Source: CAYWEP01 sp964457405
GTDB taxonomy: Bacteria; Patescibacteriota; Microgenomatia; Levybacterales; UBA12049
Direction: 5' to 3'
Assembly (NCBI GenBank): GCA_964457405.1
Contig: CAYWEP010000062.1
Coordinates: 1-7,128 of the forward strand
DNA: 7,128 nucleotides
Positions 1 through 5,615 of the stretch are shown here, in pieces. Position 1 is the stretch's first letter. Each line of letters starts with the position of its first letter. Under the pieces are notes generated by a model. The model saw nothing but the letters and a program-made list of their open reading frames with translations. It made no database searches and was not told the DNA's origin. The translations under genes were made by a program, and so were the position numbers.

Positions 1-159
1 GCGAGCAAAAACCAGATTTCTGGTTACTCTGGACAGAAAACACTTCCTCACACCAGCTGTTGGGAAATTTCTTAAGCTGCAAAGAGTAGTGGCTCCCAAA
101 GTGTTTTTTAAGCGCGGAGAAAATCAGCCTACTCATACAACAACCTATCTCTTGCGATA
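1..159 (+). CDS. possible 3' end of a plus-strand gene, product unknown
   Basis: From base 2 this frame stays open for 52 codons and ends at TAG (157-159), so it would be the C-terminal end of a gene starting before the window. The translation is basic and of ordinary composition (it ends GENQPTHTTTYLLR), and codons begin with a purine a little more often than in the competing minus-strand frame (about 29 of 52 against 21 of 45). It would converge on the 90-aa membrane protein gene and overlap its last 15 bases. I recognise no family. The competing minus-strand frame from 136 to the edge is also open, so the assignment is weak. Confidence 0.35.
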
Positions 160-417
160 GATGTGTTTTACCCAGAAGTCTTTAATGTAAGAAAGCGTTA
201 GGGTTGATAAAAAGAATCCAACTGTGGGCACTATCGCGTTCAACCACGGATTGGGAATGTTAATAACATATAAATATATGCCAATTGCTAAATAGGTGAA
301 AAGCATGAGTAGCCCCCGTCGCGTAACGCTTGTTTCCCATGCTTTGTTTGCCTCTACCGCTTTATTCCTTTCTTTTATCTGCTCAATCTCTTTTTGTAGA
401 TCTTCTATAGTTGCCAT
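145..417 (-). CDS. small two-helix membrane protein, conserved hypothetical
   Basis: This 90-aa protein has a charged, probably coiled-coil N-terminus (about residues 3-27, rich in E, K and Q), then two hydrophobic segments at about 35-53 and 61-77, then a short basic tail (HIYRKR). The pattern ETSVTRR - helix - NPWLNAIVPTVGFFLSTLTL recalls a short hypothetical family I associate with Patescibacteria and some archaea; its function is unknown. The topology predicts a cytoplasmic coiled coil, an inner-membrane hairpin and a cytoplasmic basic tail. The ATG at 417 is chosen because an extended -10 promoter lies just six bases upstream, predicting a leaderless mRNA; no Shine-Dalgarno sequence is present. 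The stop is TAG. The gene is real with good confidence; a role in envelope organisation would be guesswork. Confidence 0.8.
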   Translation of the reverse strand: MATIEDLQKEIEQIKERNKAVEANKAWETSVTRRGLLMLFTYLAIGIYLYVINIPNPWLNAIVPTVGFFLSTLTLSYIKDFWVKHIYRKR

Positions 418-423
418 GAAATA

Positions 424-432
424 ATTATATCA
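424..432 (-). promoter_or_regulatory. extended -10 promoter for the 90-aa membrane protein
   Basis: On the minus strand the sequence is TGATATAAT: a perfect TATAAT preceded by the TGn extension. No good -35 is seen, which is usual for extended -10 promoters. The -10 ends six bases before the ATG at 417, so transcription should begin at or next to the start codon (leaderless mRNA). The promoter sits between the tRNA-like remnant and the gene. Confidence 0.6.
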
Positions 433-435
433 AAC

Positions 436-463
436 TGGTGGGTCTGGATAGGATCGAACCATT
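436..463 (-). pseudogene. tRNA 3'-end remnant (T arm, acceptor 3' strand, CCA)
   Basis: Read on the minus strand, this gives a T arm (GG-TTCGATC-CTATC, four of five stem pairs with one wobble), the acceptor 3' strand CAGACCC, discriminator A and an encoded CCA. The matching 5' acceptor strand GGGTCTG, the D arm and the anticodon arm are absent: the bases just upstream are the C-terminal codons and TAA stop of the retropepsin gene. It is therefore only the 3' part of a tRNA. The acceptor end resembles bacterial tRNA-Ile(GAU), but identity cannot be fixed from this piece. It is not a copy of the intact tRNA-Ile at 1089-1160. Such 3' pieces are typical scars of elements that integrate into tRNA genes. 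Confidence 0.7.
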
Positions 464-467
464 GGTC

Positions 468-854
468 TTATGTCTCAATTTCAATTACCTGACGCTTATA
501 ACTTAATTTTACATCAAAATGGTCAAAGAAGCCTTTTTGTCCTAAGATGCCATGCCCAAACTCGCTAATTTTTGCAAAGATAACGTCTGTGGAATACGTT
601 AATTCACCTATTCTTAGGGTAAGCTCGCTCCAATACCCCGATACTTTATTTCTGCTAACTCCTCTAAAGCTCACCTTGTCTTTAGGAGACAGCGTTATTC
701 CTAAGAGATAAGCTAGATCTATACTGAAAATGCAATAATCTGCGCCTGAATCAATCAAAGCTTTGTAAATAATAAAAGTAGTTTTTGATTTGAGAAGTAT
801 TGGAATTATTGGCCGTTTAACGTAAGGAGCAACCTCTTCGTAATGAAAAATCAT
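468..854 (-). CDS. single-domain retropepsin-like aspartic protease
   Basis: This 128-aa protein carries the retropepsin signature: a hydrophobic strand followed by ALIDSGADYC, with the catalytic aspartate at D35 in the D-S/T-G motif, and a second hydrophobic-glycine element near the C-terminus (GILGQKGFFDHF, about residues 102-113). One such domain is half of a pepsin-type active site, so the enzyme would act as a homodimer. There is no signal peptide or membrane helix, so it is probably cytoplasmic. Its ATG (852-854) overlaps the TGA of the upstream DUF5678 gene as ATGA, implying translational coupling. It ends at TAA just before the tRNA remnant. Fold and catalytic motif are clear; the substrate is unknown. 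By eye it is more AT-rich than the ATPase gene. Confidence 0.85.
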   Translation of the reverse strand: MIFHYEEVAPYVKRPIIPILLKSKTTFIIYKALIDSGADYCIFSIDLAYLLGITLSPKDKVSFRGVSRNKVSGYWSELTLRIGELTYSTDVIFAKISEFGHGILGQKGFFDHFDVKLSYKRQVIEIET

Positions 855-1060
855 TTAAGAGCAAGCGGTCCGACAATAGGCAAAATTTCTTTTGGTATCT
901 GTGTCATCACAGGCATGGCTATACCCTTCTTTTGCGCCTCTTCCACAACCTTTTTAAGATTTTTACCAGAAGCTACAACTTTGTTGCTGTTTGGTCCTTC
1001 CAAAGCCACCCACTTGCCTTTATAGTCCCTATAAACTTGTGTCATATCGAGTGCTTTCAT
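851..1060 (-). CDS. DUF5678 family small protein
   Basis: This 69-aa protein has the features I associate with DUF5678: YKGKWVALEG, then a short strand ending VVASGK, then a helix (NLKKVVEEAQKKG) and a final strand (PVMTQIPKE). It is a compact soluble domain of unknown function with no visible catalytic motif. The next gene, a retropepsin-like protease, starts inside its stop codon (ATGA at 851-854), so the two proteins are probably made together and may work as a pair. It starts 28 bases after the mature end of tRNA-Ile(UAU), so transcripts from the strong tRNA promoter could run into it. No Shine-Dalgarno sequence is seen; a 10-bp palindrome ATGATATCAT (1067-1076) lies just upstream. A regulator, inhibitor or substrate role for the protease is inference. 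Confidence 0.8.
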   Translation of the reverse strand: MKALDMTQVYRDYKGKWVALEGPNSNKVVASGKNLKKVVEEAQKKGIAMPVMTQIPKEILPIVGPLALK

Positions 1061-1088
1061 ACTAGCATGATATCATAAGTCAATTCTG

Positions 1089-1160
1089 TGCGCCCGCTTG
1101 GAATCGGACCAAATACCTGTTGTTTATAAGACAACTGCTCTACCAATGAGCTACGGGCGC
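1089..1160 (-). tRNA. tRNA-Ile(UAU)
   Basis: All arms fold: acceptor GCGCCCG/CGGGCGC (7 bp), D stem GCTC/GAGC, anticodon stem GTTGT/ACAAC, a five-base variable region, T stem TTTGG/CCAAG (one G-U), discriminator A73. The total is 72 nt and CCA is not encoded. The anticodon loop CTTATAA gives anticodon UAU, which reads AUA isoleucine. Most bacteria instead use a CAU tRNA modified to lysidine. The T loop is TCCGATT, with C at position 55 where uridine is nearly universal. A strong promoter places the transcript start almost at the mature 5' end. The DUF5678-retropepsin pair follows. Confidence 0.93.
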
Positions 1161-1168
1161 GTGATGCG

Positions 1169-1198
1169 ATTGTAGCAAAAATGAAGCAAAGAGGTCAA
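1169..1198 (-). promoter_or_regulatory. sigma-70-type promoter for tRNA-Ile
   Basis: On the minus strand, TTGACC (1193-1198) and TACAAT (1169-1174) each match the consensus at five of six positions and are separated by 18 bases. The mature tRNA begins eight bases after the -10, so there is almost no 5' leader. The -35 lies inside a small hairpin that overlaps the stop codon of the preceding ATPase gene. The same promoter could supply the DUF5678-retropepsin pair by read-through. Confidence 0.75.
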
Positions 1199-1205
1199 AA
1201 CCTCT
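1176..1205 (-). terminator. weak intrinsic terminator candidate after the ATPase gene
   Basis: The hairpin AGAGGT-TTTG-ACCTCT (1190-1205) overlaps the TAG stop of the ATPase gene and is followed on the minus strand by a T-rich but interrupted stretch (TTGCTTCATTTTT). The stem is only six base pairs and the T tract is broken, so termination is probably partial. It shares bases with the tRNA promoter. Confidence 0.35.
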
Positions 1206-3570
1206 ATAACCGTGCGCGCTGAGAAATTTCTGCCTCGATTTGGTGGATGTCGCGGCCGTATTTGAGACGCGAGAGTTCTTTTATAAGTTCAGACACGCGC
1301 TGATTTTCAAGCGTTTTCTCTTTGACCATATCCTTCGTCGTATCAAGCGAAAAAGGCTGTACCGGTTCGCCTGAAACAATCGTCTTCATATATGCGTTGA
1401 ACCGATCAACGTTTATCAGGTCTGATTCGTTAAATACCGGCTGGAATTCGTGCTGGAGATAGTTGGCGTCTGTGACGCCGACCCGAAAGGCTGCTAAAGT
1501 ACCCACATTGCCAAAAATAGCGTTTTTGACCTCTTCTTCCATTTGGCCTATGAACTGATTGGCAACGACCAAATTGAGGCGATATTTTCGCGCCTCAGAC
1601 AGAATCTGAGCAAAATCAGGCGTTGCGAAATTTTGAAATTCGTCAACATAGAGAAAAAAATCACGCCGTTGATCCATTCCGAGATCTTGCCTGCTCATCG
1701 CGGCAATCAGAATTTTGGGAACTAAGACCAAGCCTAAAAAGCTTGAGTTCTCCTCGCCTATCCTTCCCTTGGAGATATTAACTAAGAGAATTTTCCCCTC
1801 ATCCATGACACGGCGGAAGTTAAAGGATGATTCTGACTGACCGATGATATTGCGGATCATTTTGTTGGTAACGAAACGGCCGAATTTGGAAACGATATAA
1901 TCTAATACCTCTGATTTGTGAAAGTCAGATGTCTGCGCGATCTGATCTGTCCAGTATCGCCTGACAATCGGATCTTGGACTTTTGGAAGCAGCTCTTGCA
2001 CAAAATTAGCATCTGTCAGAGCCCTCACAACTTCGACAAACGTCGAGCCTGGTTCATACATAACCGTTAACATCGCGTTTCGGATTGCGTGCTCAAACCG
2101 CGGACCAATAATACCTGTCTTATTCGGATCAAAAAGCTTGTACATAAGACCAATAATTGATGAAACGACAAAATGCCGCTGTTCCTCAGTCTGCGCATCA
2201 AGCATGTTAAACCCCATGGGCCGTTGCGTATCTGACGGGTCAAAAAGGATAACGTCTTCTGCTCGTTGTGGCGGGGTCAGTTTTAAAATGTCCTCAATCA
2301 AATCACCGTGTGGATCAACAACAGCAAGTCCCTCATTGTTTTTTATATCCTGCATGATCATTTGTTTTAAGAATTCGGTTTTTCCTGTACCTGTTTTTCC
2401 GATGATGTACATATGGCGACGACGATCATCGCGATCAATGCCGACCGGCCTTGAAATGCCACGAAAAACGCTCCTGCCAAGATAGAGTCCAGTTTCTGGG
2501 ACATTTGCGGGGACAGGTGCTCGCTTGGCGCTCACCCAGTGAATACCAGGTGTTGAAACGCTCTTATTGGGAAAATGGAAAATCGTCGCCAGCTCCTCTG
2601 ATGTCAAAACCGATGTCTGGCCCCACATGGGAAAGTAGCGGTAAATAAAATCTGTCAAAAACGCTCCTTTGAGACGCAATTTGTTTTTGCTGAAAGAATT
2701 AAGCGAGCTATACTGCGCGAAGGCATTCACGATATTCTCCAAATGCGCCTCTGCGGTCTCTTCTGTACTTGATGAGACGACAATACGCACAACCGTATGA
2801 AATCCCGGCTTTCCGACTTTATTTTCAATCGCCTCAAGCTCTTTTGCGTCGGCGGAGTATTTGGCCGTCTCGGGATTTGCTTCGATTTTTTTCGTACTGG
2901 AAAGGTATTCCTTACCCGGTTTTTTCCACTTATCATTGGCAGGGCTTAAGAGTACCTGAATTGCTGCTCCTTCCCCTGGATTCATTTTTGCCAGAATTGA
3001 CGTAATGGAAGAGAGTGGATCAACGGGTAAATCCTTATATACTTTTATCGGCTTGTAGTTTCCAGATCCCAAGCGAAGTGAAGCAAACGCAACCTTCCCG
3101 TTATCGGAAAAGATGTTATACTCGCTGCCGGCGAGGGTATCCTGCTTATGCTTTGCGGATAGATCATCGACGGCTGCAATCTCGGCATCAGGGTACGCAC
3201 CGTTTATTTGCTTTTCGACAAAATCACGAAACTTATTGGGGACACAAACGTAGAAACGGATATCGCCAGGCATTCCCACCAATTCAAAGGAAAGATGCGG
3301 CGGGTTTTTCAAGCGGAATGGCCCTTTTTGCTTGCCGAATGCGACAAGACTCGCAAAGAGCTGTTCTGCTGCGTCAATTTTTATCTCATTGTCTCTGGGA
3401 AGCGCGACTTGGAGAAGTGTTGTATTGAGCGCCTCATGCTCTCTCTTTCTATTTCGCATCCAGAGGAGAAAAAGCAATCCAGAACCGGCAATAAGCGCGG
3501 CGAGAAGGCTAAGAGTAAAAACTCCTGCTACGAGTGTATAGAGTATCGTGTCCAGTGATACTGTTTCCAT
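1204..3570 (-). CDS. membrane-anchored TraG/VirD4-like type IV secretion ATPase
   Basis: This 788-aa protein has one N-terminal membrane helix (about residues 10-37) followed by a basic stretch (RNRKR). A region of about residues 50-330 of the sort found in large Patescibacteria proteins of this type comes next (I believe the family DUF8128), then a RecA-like motor. Walker A is GKTGTGKT (391-398), followed by DPHGD (419-423); Walker B is FFLYVDEFQNF (638-648, with D643-E644); a sensor-like ANQ lies at 670-672. This is the layout of the TraD/TraG/VirD4 coupling ATPases, which feed DNA or protein into a secretion channel at the inner membrane. The start at 3570 lies eight bases after the stop of the 156-aa gene, suggesting an operon; no clear Shine-Dalgarno sequence is present. 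No relaxase or other secretion subunit is in view, so a role in conjugation, DNA uptake or protein export stays open. Confidence 0.9.
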   Translation of the reverse strand: METVSLDTILYTLVAGVFTLSLLAALIAGSGLLFLLWMRNRKREHEALNTTLLQVALPRDNEIKIDAAEQLFASLVAFGKQKGPFRLKNPPHLSFELVGMPGDIRFYVCVPNKFRDFVEKQINGAYPDAEIAAVDDLSAKHKQDTLAGSEYNIFSDNGKVAFASLRLGSGNYKPIKVYKDLPVDPLSSITSILAKMNPGEGAAIQVLLSPANDKWKKPGKEYLSSTKKIEANPETAKYSADAKELEAIENKVGKPGFHTVVRIVVSSSTEETAEAHLENIVNAFAQYSSLNSFSKNKLRLKGAFLTDFIYRYFPMWGQTSVLTSEELATIFHFPNKSVSTPGIHWVSAKRAPVPANVPETGLYLGRSVFRGISRPVGIDRDDRRRHMYIIGKTGTGKTEFLKQMIMQDIKNNEGLAVVDPHGDLIEDILKLTPPQRAEDVILFDPSDTQRPMGFNMLDAQTEEQRHFVVSSIIGLMYKLFDPNKTGIIGPRFEHAIRNAMLTVMYEPGSTFVEVVRALTDANFVQELLPKVQDPIVRRYWTDQIAQTSDFHKSEVLDYIVSKFGRFVTNKMIRNIIGQSESSFNFRRVMDEGKILLVNISKGRIGEENSSFLGLVLVPKILIAAMSRQDLGMDQRRDFFLYVDEFQNFATPDFAQILSEARKYRLNLVVANQFIGQMEEEVKNAIFGNVGTLAAFRVGVTDANYLQHEFQPVFNESDLINVDRFNAYMKTIVSGEPVQPFSLDTTKDMVKEKTLENQRVSELIKELSRLKYGRDIHQIEAEISQRARL

Positions 3571-3578
3571 ATCATATG

Positions 3579-4049
3579 TTAATGTATTACTTTCTCACGT
3601 GCTCGTTTTAGCTGTTCAAGGACGAGTTCTGCGAGCCAGCGTATCGAGTCCTTAATACTATACGTTTTTTTCGCAAGCGTTGCTTTCTCCTCAGTCAATG
3701 GCAGGGTTATCTTTGTCGCTGATGTCGTAACAACCGGTGTCGCTGCTTTTGCCGGTGTGACGCCTAACTTTGCCGCGTCGGGAGGAATATCCGGCCTATA
3801 GGTATCTGGCGTCACCTCAACCCCTGCCTCAGCTACCTCTTCTGAAATATACGGTTCCGGCTCAGACAGGCTCACGCTGCCATAGTCCTGCGTTGGCCTG
3901 CTTAAGCCAAGCTCTTTATGCAGCAGGCTGACAGGTTGCGTACTTGGCGTTGGCGGTGTCCCGCCGTACGGCGGGACCAGCTGTGCCGAAGGATCGCTTC
4001 CTCCCAGCTCATCGTCAGATTGGGCTTTGGATTGGGCAGCATCATCCAT
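3579..4049 (-). CDS. proline/threonine-rich disordered protein with C-terminal helix, unknown
   Basis: This 156-aa acidic, low-complexity protein is rich in P, T, S, A and E. It is likely disordered through about residue 115 and ends in a probable amphipathic basic helix (SIRWLAELVLEQLKRAREK, about 134-152). There is no signal peptide or catalytic motif. The frame is open back to an ATG at 4178, but that extension overlaps the DUF5522 gene and reads as a poor protein (many R, K and C). The ATG at 4049 is preferred because a promoter sits directly before it. It ends eight bases before the ATPase gene, so it probably works with that ATPase, perhaps as a linker or adaptor that docks through the C-terminal helix; that is inference. 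A 20-bp perfect palindrome encodes VPPYGGT around residues 25-31. I do not recognise a family. Confidence 0.7.
   Translation of the reverse strand: MDDAAQSKAQSDDELGGSDPSAQLVPPYGGTPPTPSTQPVSLLHKELGLSRPTQDYGSVSLSEPEPYISEEVAEAGVEVTPDTYRPDIPPDAAKLGVTPAKAATPVVTTSATKITLPLTEEKATLAKKTYSIKDSIRWLAELVLEQLKRAREKVIH
3958..3977. repeat. 20-bp perfect GC-rich palindrome inside a gene
   Basis: The perfect inverted repeat has core CCCGCCGTACGGCGGG. It lies in the disordered, proline-rich part of the 156-aa gene, where it reads PPYGG. Its GC content and symmetry stand out from the flanking codons and resemble REP-type short palindromes. No direct repeats are obvious at its edges, and there is no second copy in the window. 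Confidence 0.6.
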
Positions 4050-4084
4050 GTTCGTATAGTAGCACGAACACGATGAATACACAA
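4049..4084 (-). promoter_or_regulatory. promoter with overlapping inverted repeat, 156-aa gene
   Basis: On the minus strand, TTGTGT (4079-4084) and TACTAT (4056-4061) are 17 bases apart, and the -10 ends six bases before the ATG at 4049, predicting a leaderless mRNA. A perfect inverted repeat, TGTTCGT-8-ACGAACA (4049-4070), covers the -10, the predicted transcription start and the first base of the ATG. It could be a repressor operator or a hairpin at the mRNA start. The -35 is weak (three of six matches), so this is a moderate call. Confidence 0.5.
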
Positions 4085-4095
4085 TAAAATATGCT

Positions 4096-4278
4096 CTATT
4101 TTTTCTTCTGTTTTTGTGGCGTGTGACATGAACACGTGGAATAAGGACAGTTTTTGCAATGATTGTGACAACAAACACCTCGCTTTAGCAAGAACTCACG
4201 CGTAAGCACCACAAATCCCCGCTTATCAAAAGTATAATCAACTCCTTCTTGCAACCATACCTTGCCTGTTTGCTTCAT
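4096..4278 (-). CDS. DUF5522 family Cys-rich small protein
   Basis: This 60-aa protein matches the small family I know as DUF5522: EGVDYTFDKRGFVVLTREFLLKRG (in which a tyrosine/phenylalanine strand pair precedes LKRG), then a cysteine cluster CCHNHCKNCPY (residues 36-46) and a second C-S-C-H (49-52), then a lysine-rich tail. The cysteines and histidines suggest a zinc or other metal site; the molecular role is unknown. The ATG at 4278 is preferred over the upstream ATG at 4356, which would add 26 residues overlapping the end of the 436-aa gene; the family domain begins shortly after residue 1 of the shorter form. It starts five bases after the 436-aa gene's stop, so the two are probably co-translated. 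A separate promoter follows before the 156-aa gene. Confidence 0.8.
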   Translation of the reverse strand: MKQTGKVWLQEGVDYTFDKRGFVVLTREFLLKRGVCCHNHCKNCPYSTCSCHTPQKQKKK

Positions 4279-4283
4279 ATTCA

Positions 4284-5594
4284 CTACGCTGCAATCGGCA
4301 GCGATCTCCCGTTTTGATATCGGATGAAGCCATCGCATGATCGACAAATACCACATGGGCCTAAAGCGGCGTGGTCACCGCAATTTTTACAATTTTCTCC
4401 TTCTTTTGGCTCAGAAAAGGTATATCCTAATTCTCCTGAAAATTCAAGGAGGCCAAAATCAAGCATGCTGAAACGTGATCGAGTGATGTCGTTTACTGGA
4501 TTTCGCTCCAACAACTCAGTAAGAGACATCCCGCCTGACCTTCCACACCCTGTCATCACTTCGCGAACCTGTTTTGTTCCCATCATAACAAACTCTTCTC
4601 TTGTTGGTAGTTCTGCCCAACGTCTATAATAGGCTACTCCTATGCCTCCCCGCTCTTGCGTTCGTTTAAACGCCTGTGCCGCCTCATCGGCTCTATTCAG
4701 CAATGCATTATACGCAAGATTGCGCATCTTCCTATCGGTTGGGTTCTCAGAGACAATGCGAATATATGCATCAATATACCCCTGACACTCGGCTAGGATA
4801 TAGGAAAACTCCTCCTCTTGCATAAACTCATGCCCTCTATGGAAAAACGCGTGAACCGCATTAGGGGTAAGGTTTGGATTTATTCTTGGATCAAGGTAAA
4901 TAGGATGTTTCAGAAAGTAAACATCGTCTGGAATGAAATCTTGCTCACTCCCTCGCTCTAGCATCGCATACCACGAGTTAAGCTTGAGGGCTTTTACGAA
5001 AGTTTCTTGAGCAGTAAGCGCTGAACTATAACGGTAGTACAATATTGTGTTGTTAAATTTCATATAGACATCATAAAAATTGTGCTGATACTCTGATGGT
5101 TTTTGGCCTGGCAGGTTTTTACCAGGCTGCGAAACGACAACTATCATTGTCCTCTCAGGCGTATGCGGATCACAAAGCCTATCCTGGACAGCAGAAAAGG
5201 TTTCAATCTCTGCTTGTTCTCGTTCTCGATCAGTGGGTATTGAACCGTTTTCTTTCCGATATTGCTGTCCGCGTTTAAATATGTCAAGCGCCTGTTCATC
5301 CGGGTGATCTGGTGAAAAAAGATGACCACTTCGTATGTCATACATCTCCCTACTTAAAAGCACGTGAAACCGTTCACCAAGCATTGTCTGCAAATTAGAG
5401 CGCGTGTACTCATCAAGCTGCTTCTTCTGCTCTTGTCGCTCGGCAGGGTCAAGACGACGATTGTTGAACTCCAAATACGCTTGCGTATCAAACTCAGGCT
5501 CATACGTCATGAGCTCACGACCACCAACAACCTCACGAAATCTAGGTTGTTCTGAGACATAGTTAGTCTGGGTACGTGCTTCTTCTAGCTGCAT
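4284..5594 (-). CDS. conserved-looking protein of unknown function with C-terminal Cys cluster, downstream of a cobalamin riboswitch
   Basis: This 436-aa soluble protein belongs to no family I recognise. It is acidic and largely helical, with a charged N-terminal third (DPAERQEQKKQLDEYTRS and similar), a central aromatic region (YQHNFYDVYMKFNNTILYYR) and a helical part rich in A, E and R. It ends with a compact cluster of five cysteines (C402, C405, C414, C417, C420), likely a zinc ribbon. No signal peptide or membrane helix is seen. The frame is open to 5798, but the first 68 codons of that version translate the riboswitch. The ATG at 5594 is the first start after the aptamer and lies in a hairpin loop that could control translation. 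A later ATG at 5510 is possible. Five bases separate its stop from the DUF5522 gene. The riboswitch suggests B12-responsive expression; the activity is unknown. Confidence 0.8.
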   Translation of the reverse strand: MQLEEARTQTNYVSEQPRFREVVGGRELMTYEPEFDTQAYLEFNNRRLDPAERQEQKKQLDEYTRSNLQTMLGERFHVLLSREMYDIRSGHLFSPDHPDEQALDIFKRGQQYRKENGSIPTDREREQAEIETFSAVQDRLCDPHTPERTMIVVVSQPGKNLPGQKPSEYQHNFYDVYMKFNNTILYYRYSSALTAQETFVKALKLNSWYAMLERGSEQDFIPDDVYFLKHPIYLDPRINPNLTPNAVHAFFHRGHEFMQEEEFSYILAECQGYIDAYIRIVSENPTDRKMRNLAYNALLNRADEAAQAFKRTQERGGIGVAYYRRWAELPTREEFVMMGTKQVREVMTGCGRSGGMSLTELLERNPVNDITRSRFSMLDFGLLEFSGELGYTFSEPKEGENCKNCGDHAALGPCGICRSCDGFIRYQNGRSLPIAA

Positions 5595-5615
5595 ACATCT
5601 TGCTCGAGAGAAGCA
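5577..5615 (-). promoter_or_regulatory. predicted expression-platform hairpin around the start codon
   Basis: Directly after the aptamer's closing stem, TGCTTCT (5609-5615) can pair perfectly with AGAAGCA (5577-5583). The loop holds the ATG at 5592-5594 of the 436-aa gene. No U-run follows, so it looks like a translation-initiation switch, not a terminator. No Shine-Dalgarno sequence is evident inside it. Confidence 0.45.

Noticed and set aside
1..136. Minus-strand open frame from an ATG at 136 to the left edge
   Set aside because: Open, but its composition (many S, F, K and C) and codon pattern look less protein-like than the plus-strand frame; not excluded.
436..510. A complete tRNA at this place
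   Set aside because: No 5' acceptor strand, D arm or anticodon arm can be found; the upstream bases encode the end of the retropepsin.
2030..2050. CTTCGACAAACGTCGAG, similar to the end of the palindromic element
   Set aside because: It only shares the first bases, has no matching centre or direct repeats, and falls in conserved ATPase coding sequence.
2138..3558. Several plus-strand open frames opposite the ATPase gene (for example 2138-2485, 3015-3428, 3208-3558)
   Set aside because: Antisense to a long, motif-complete ATPase; their compositions are skewed and show no recognisable domains.
4050..4178. Longer start for the 156-aa gene at 4178
   Set aside because: It would overlap the DUF5522 coding end, reads as Cys/Arg-rich noise, and a promoter sits immediately before the ATG at 4049.
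4279..4356. Longer start for the DUF5522 gene at 4356
   Set aside because: It overlaps the coding end of the 436-aa gene, and the family domain begins right after the shorter start.
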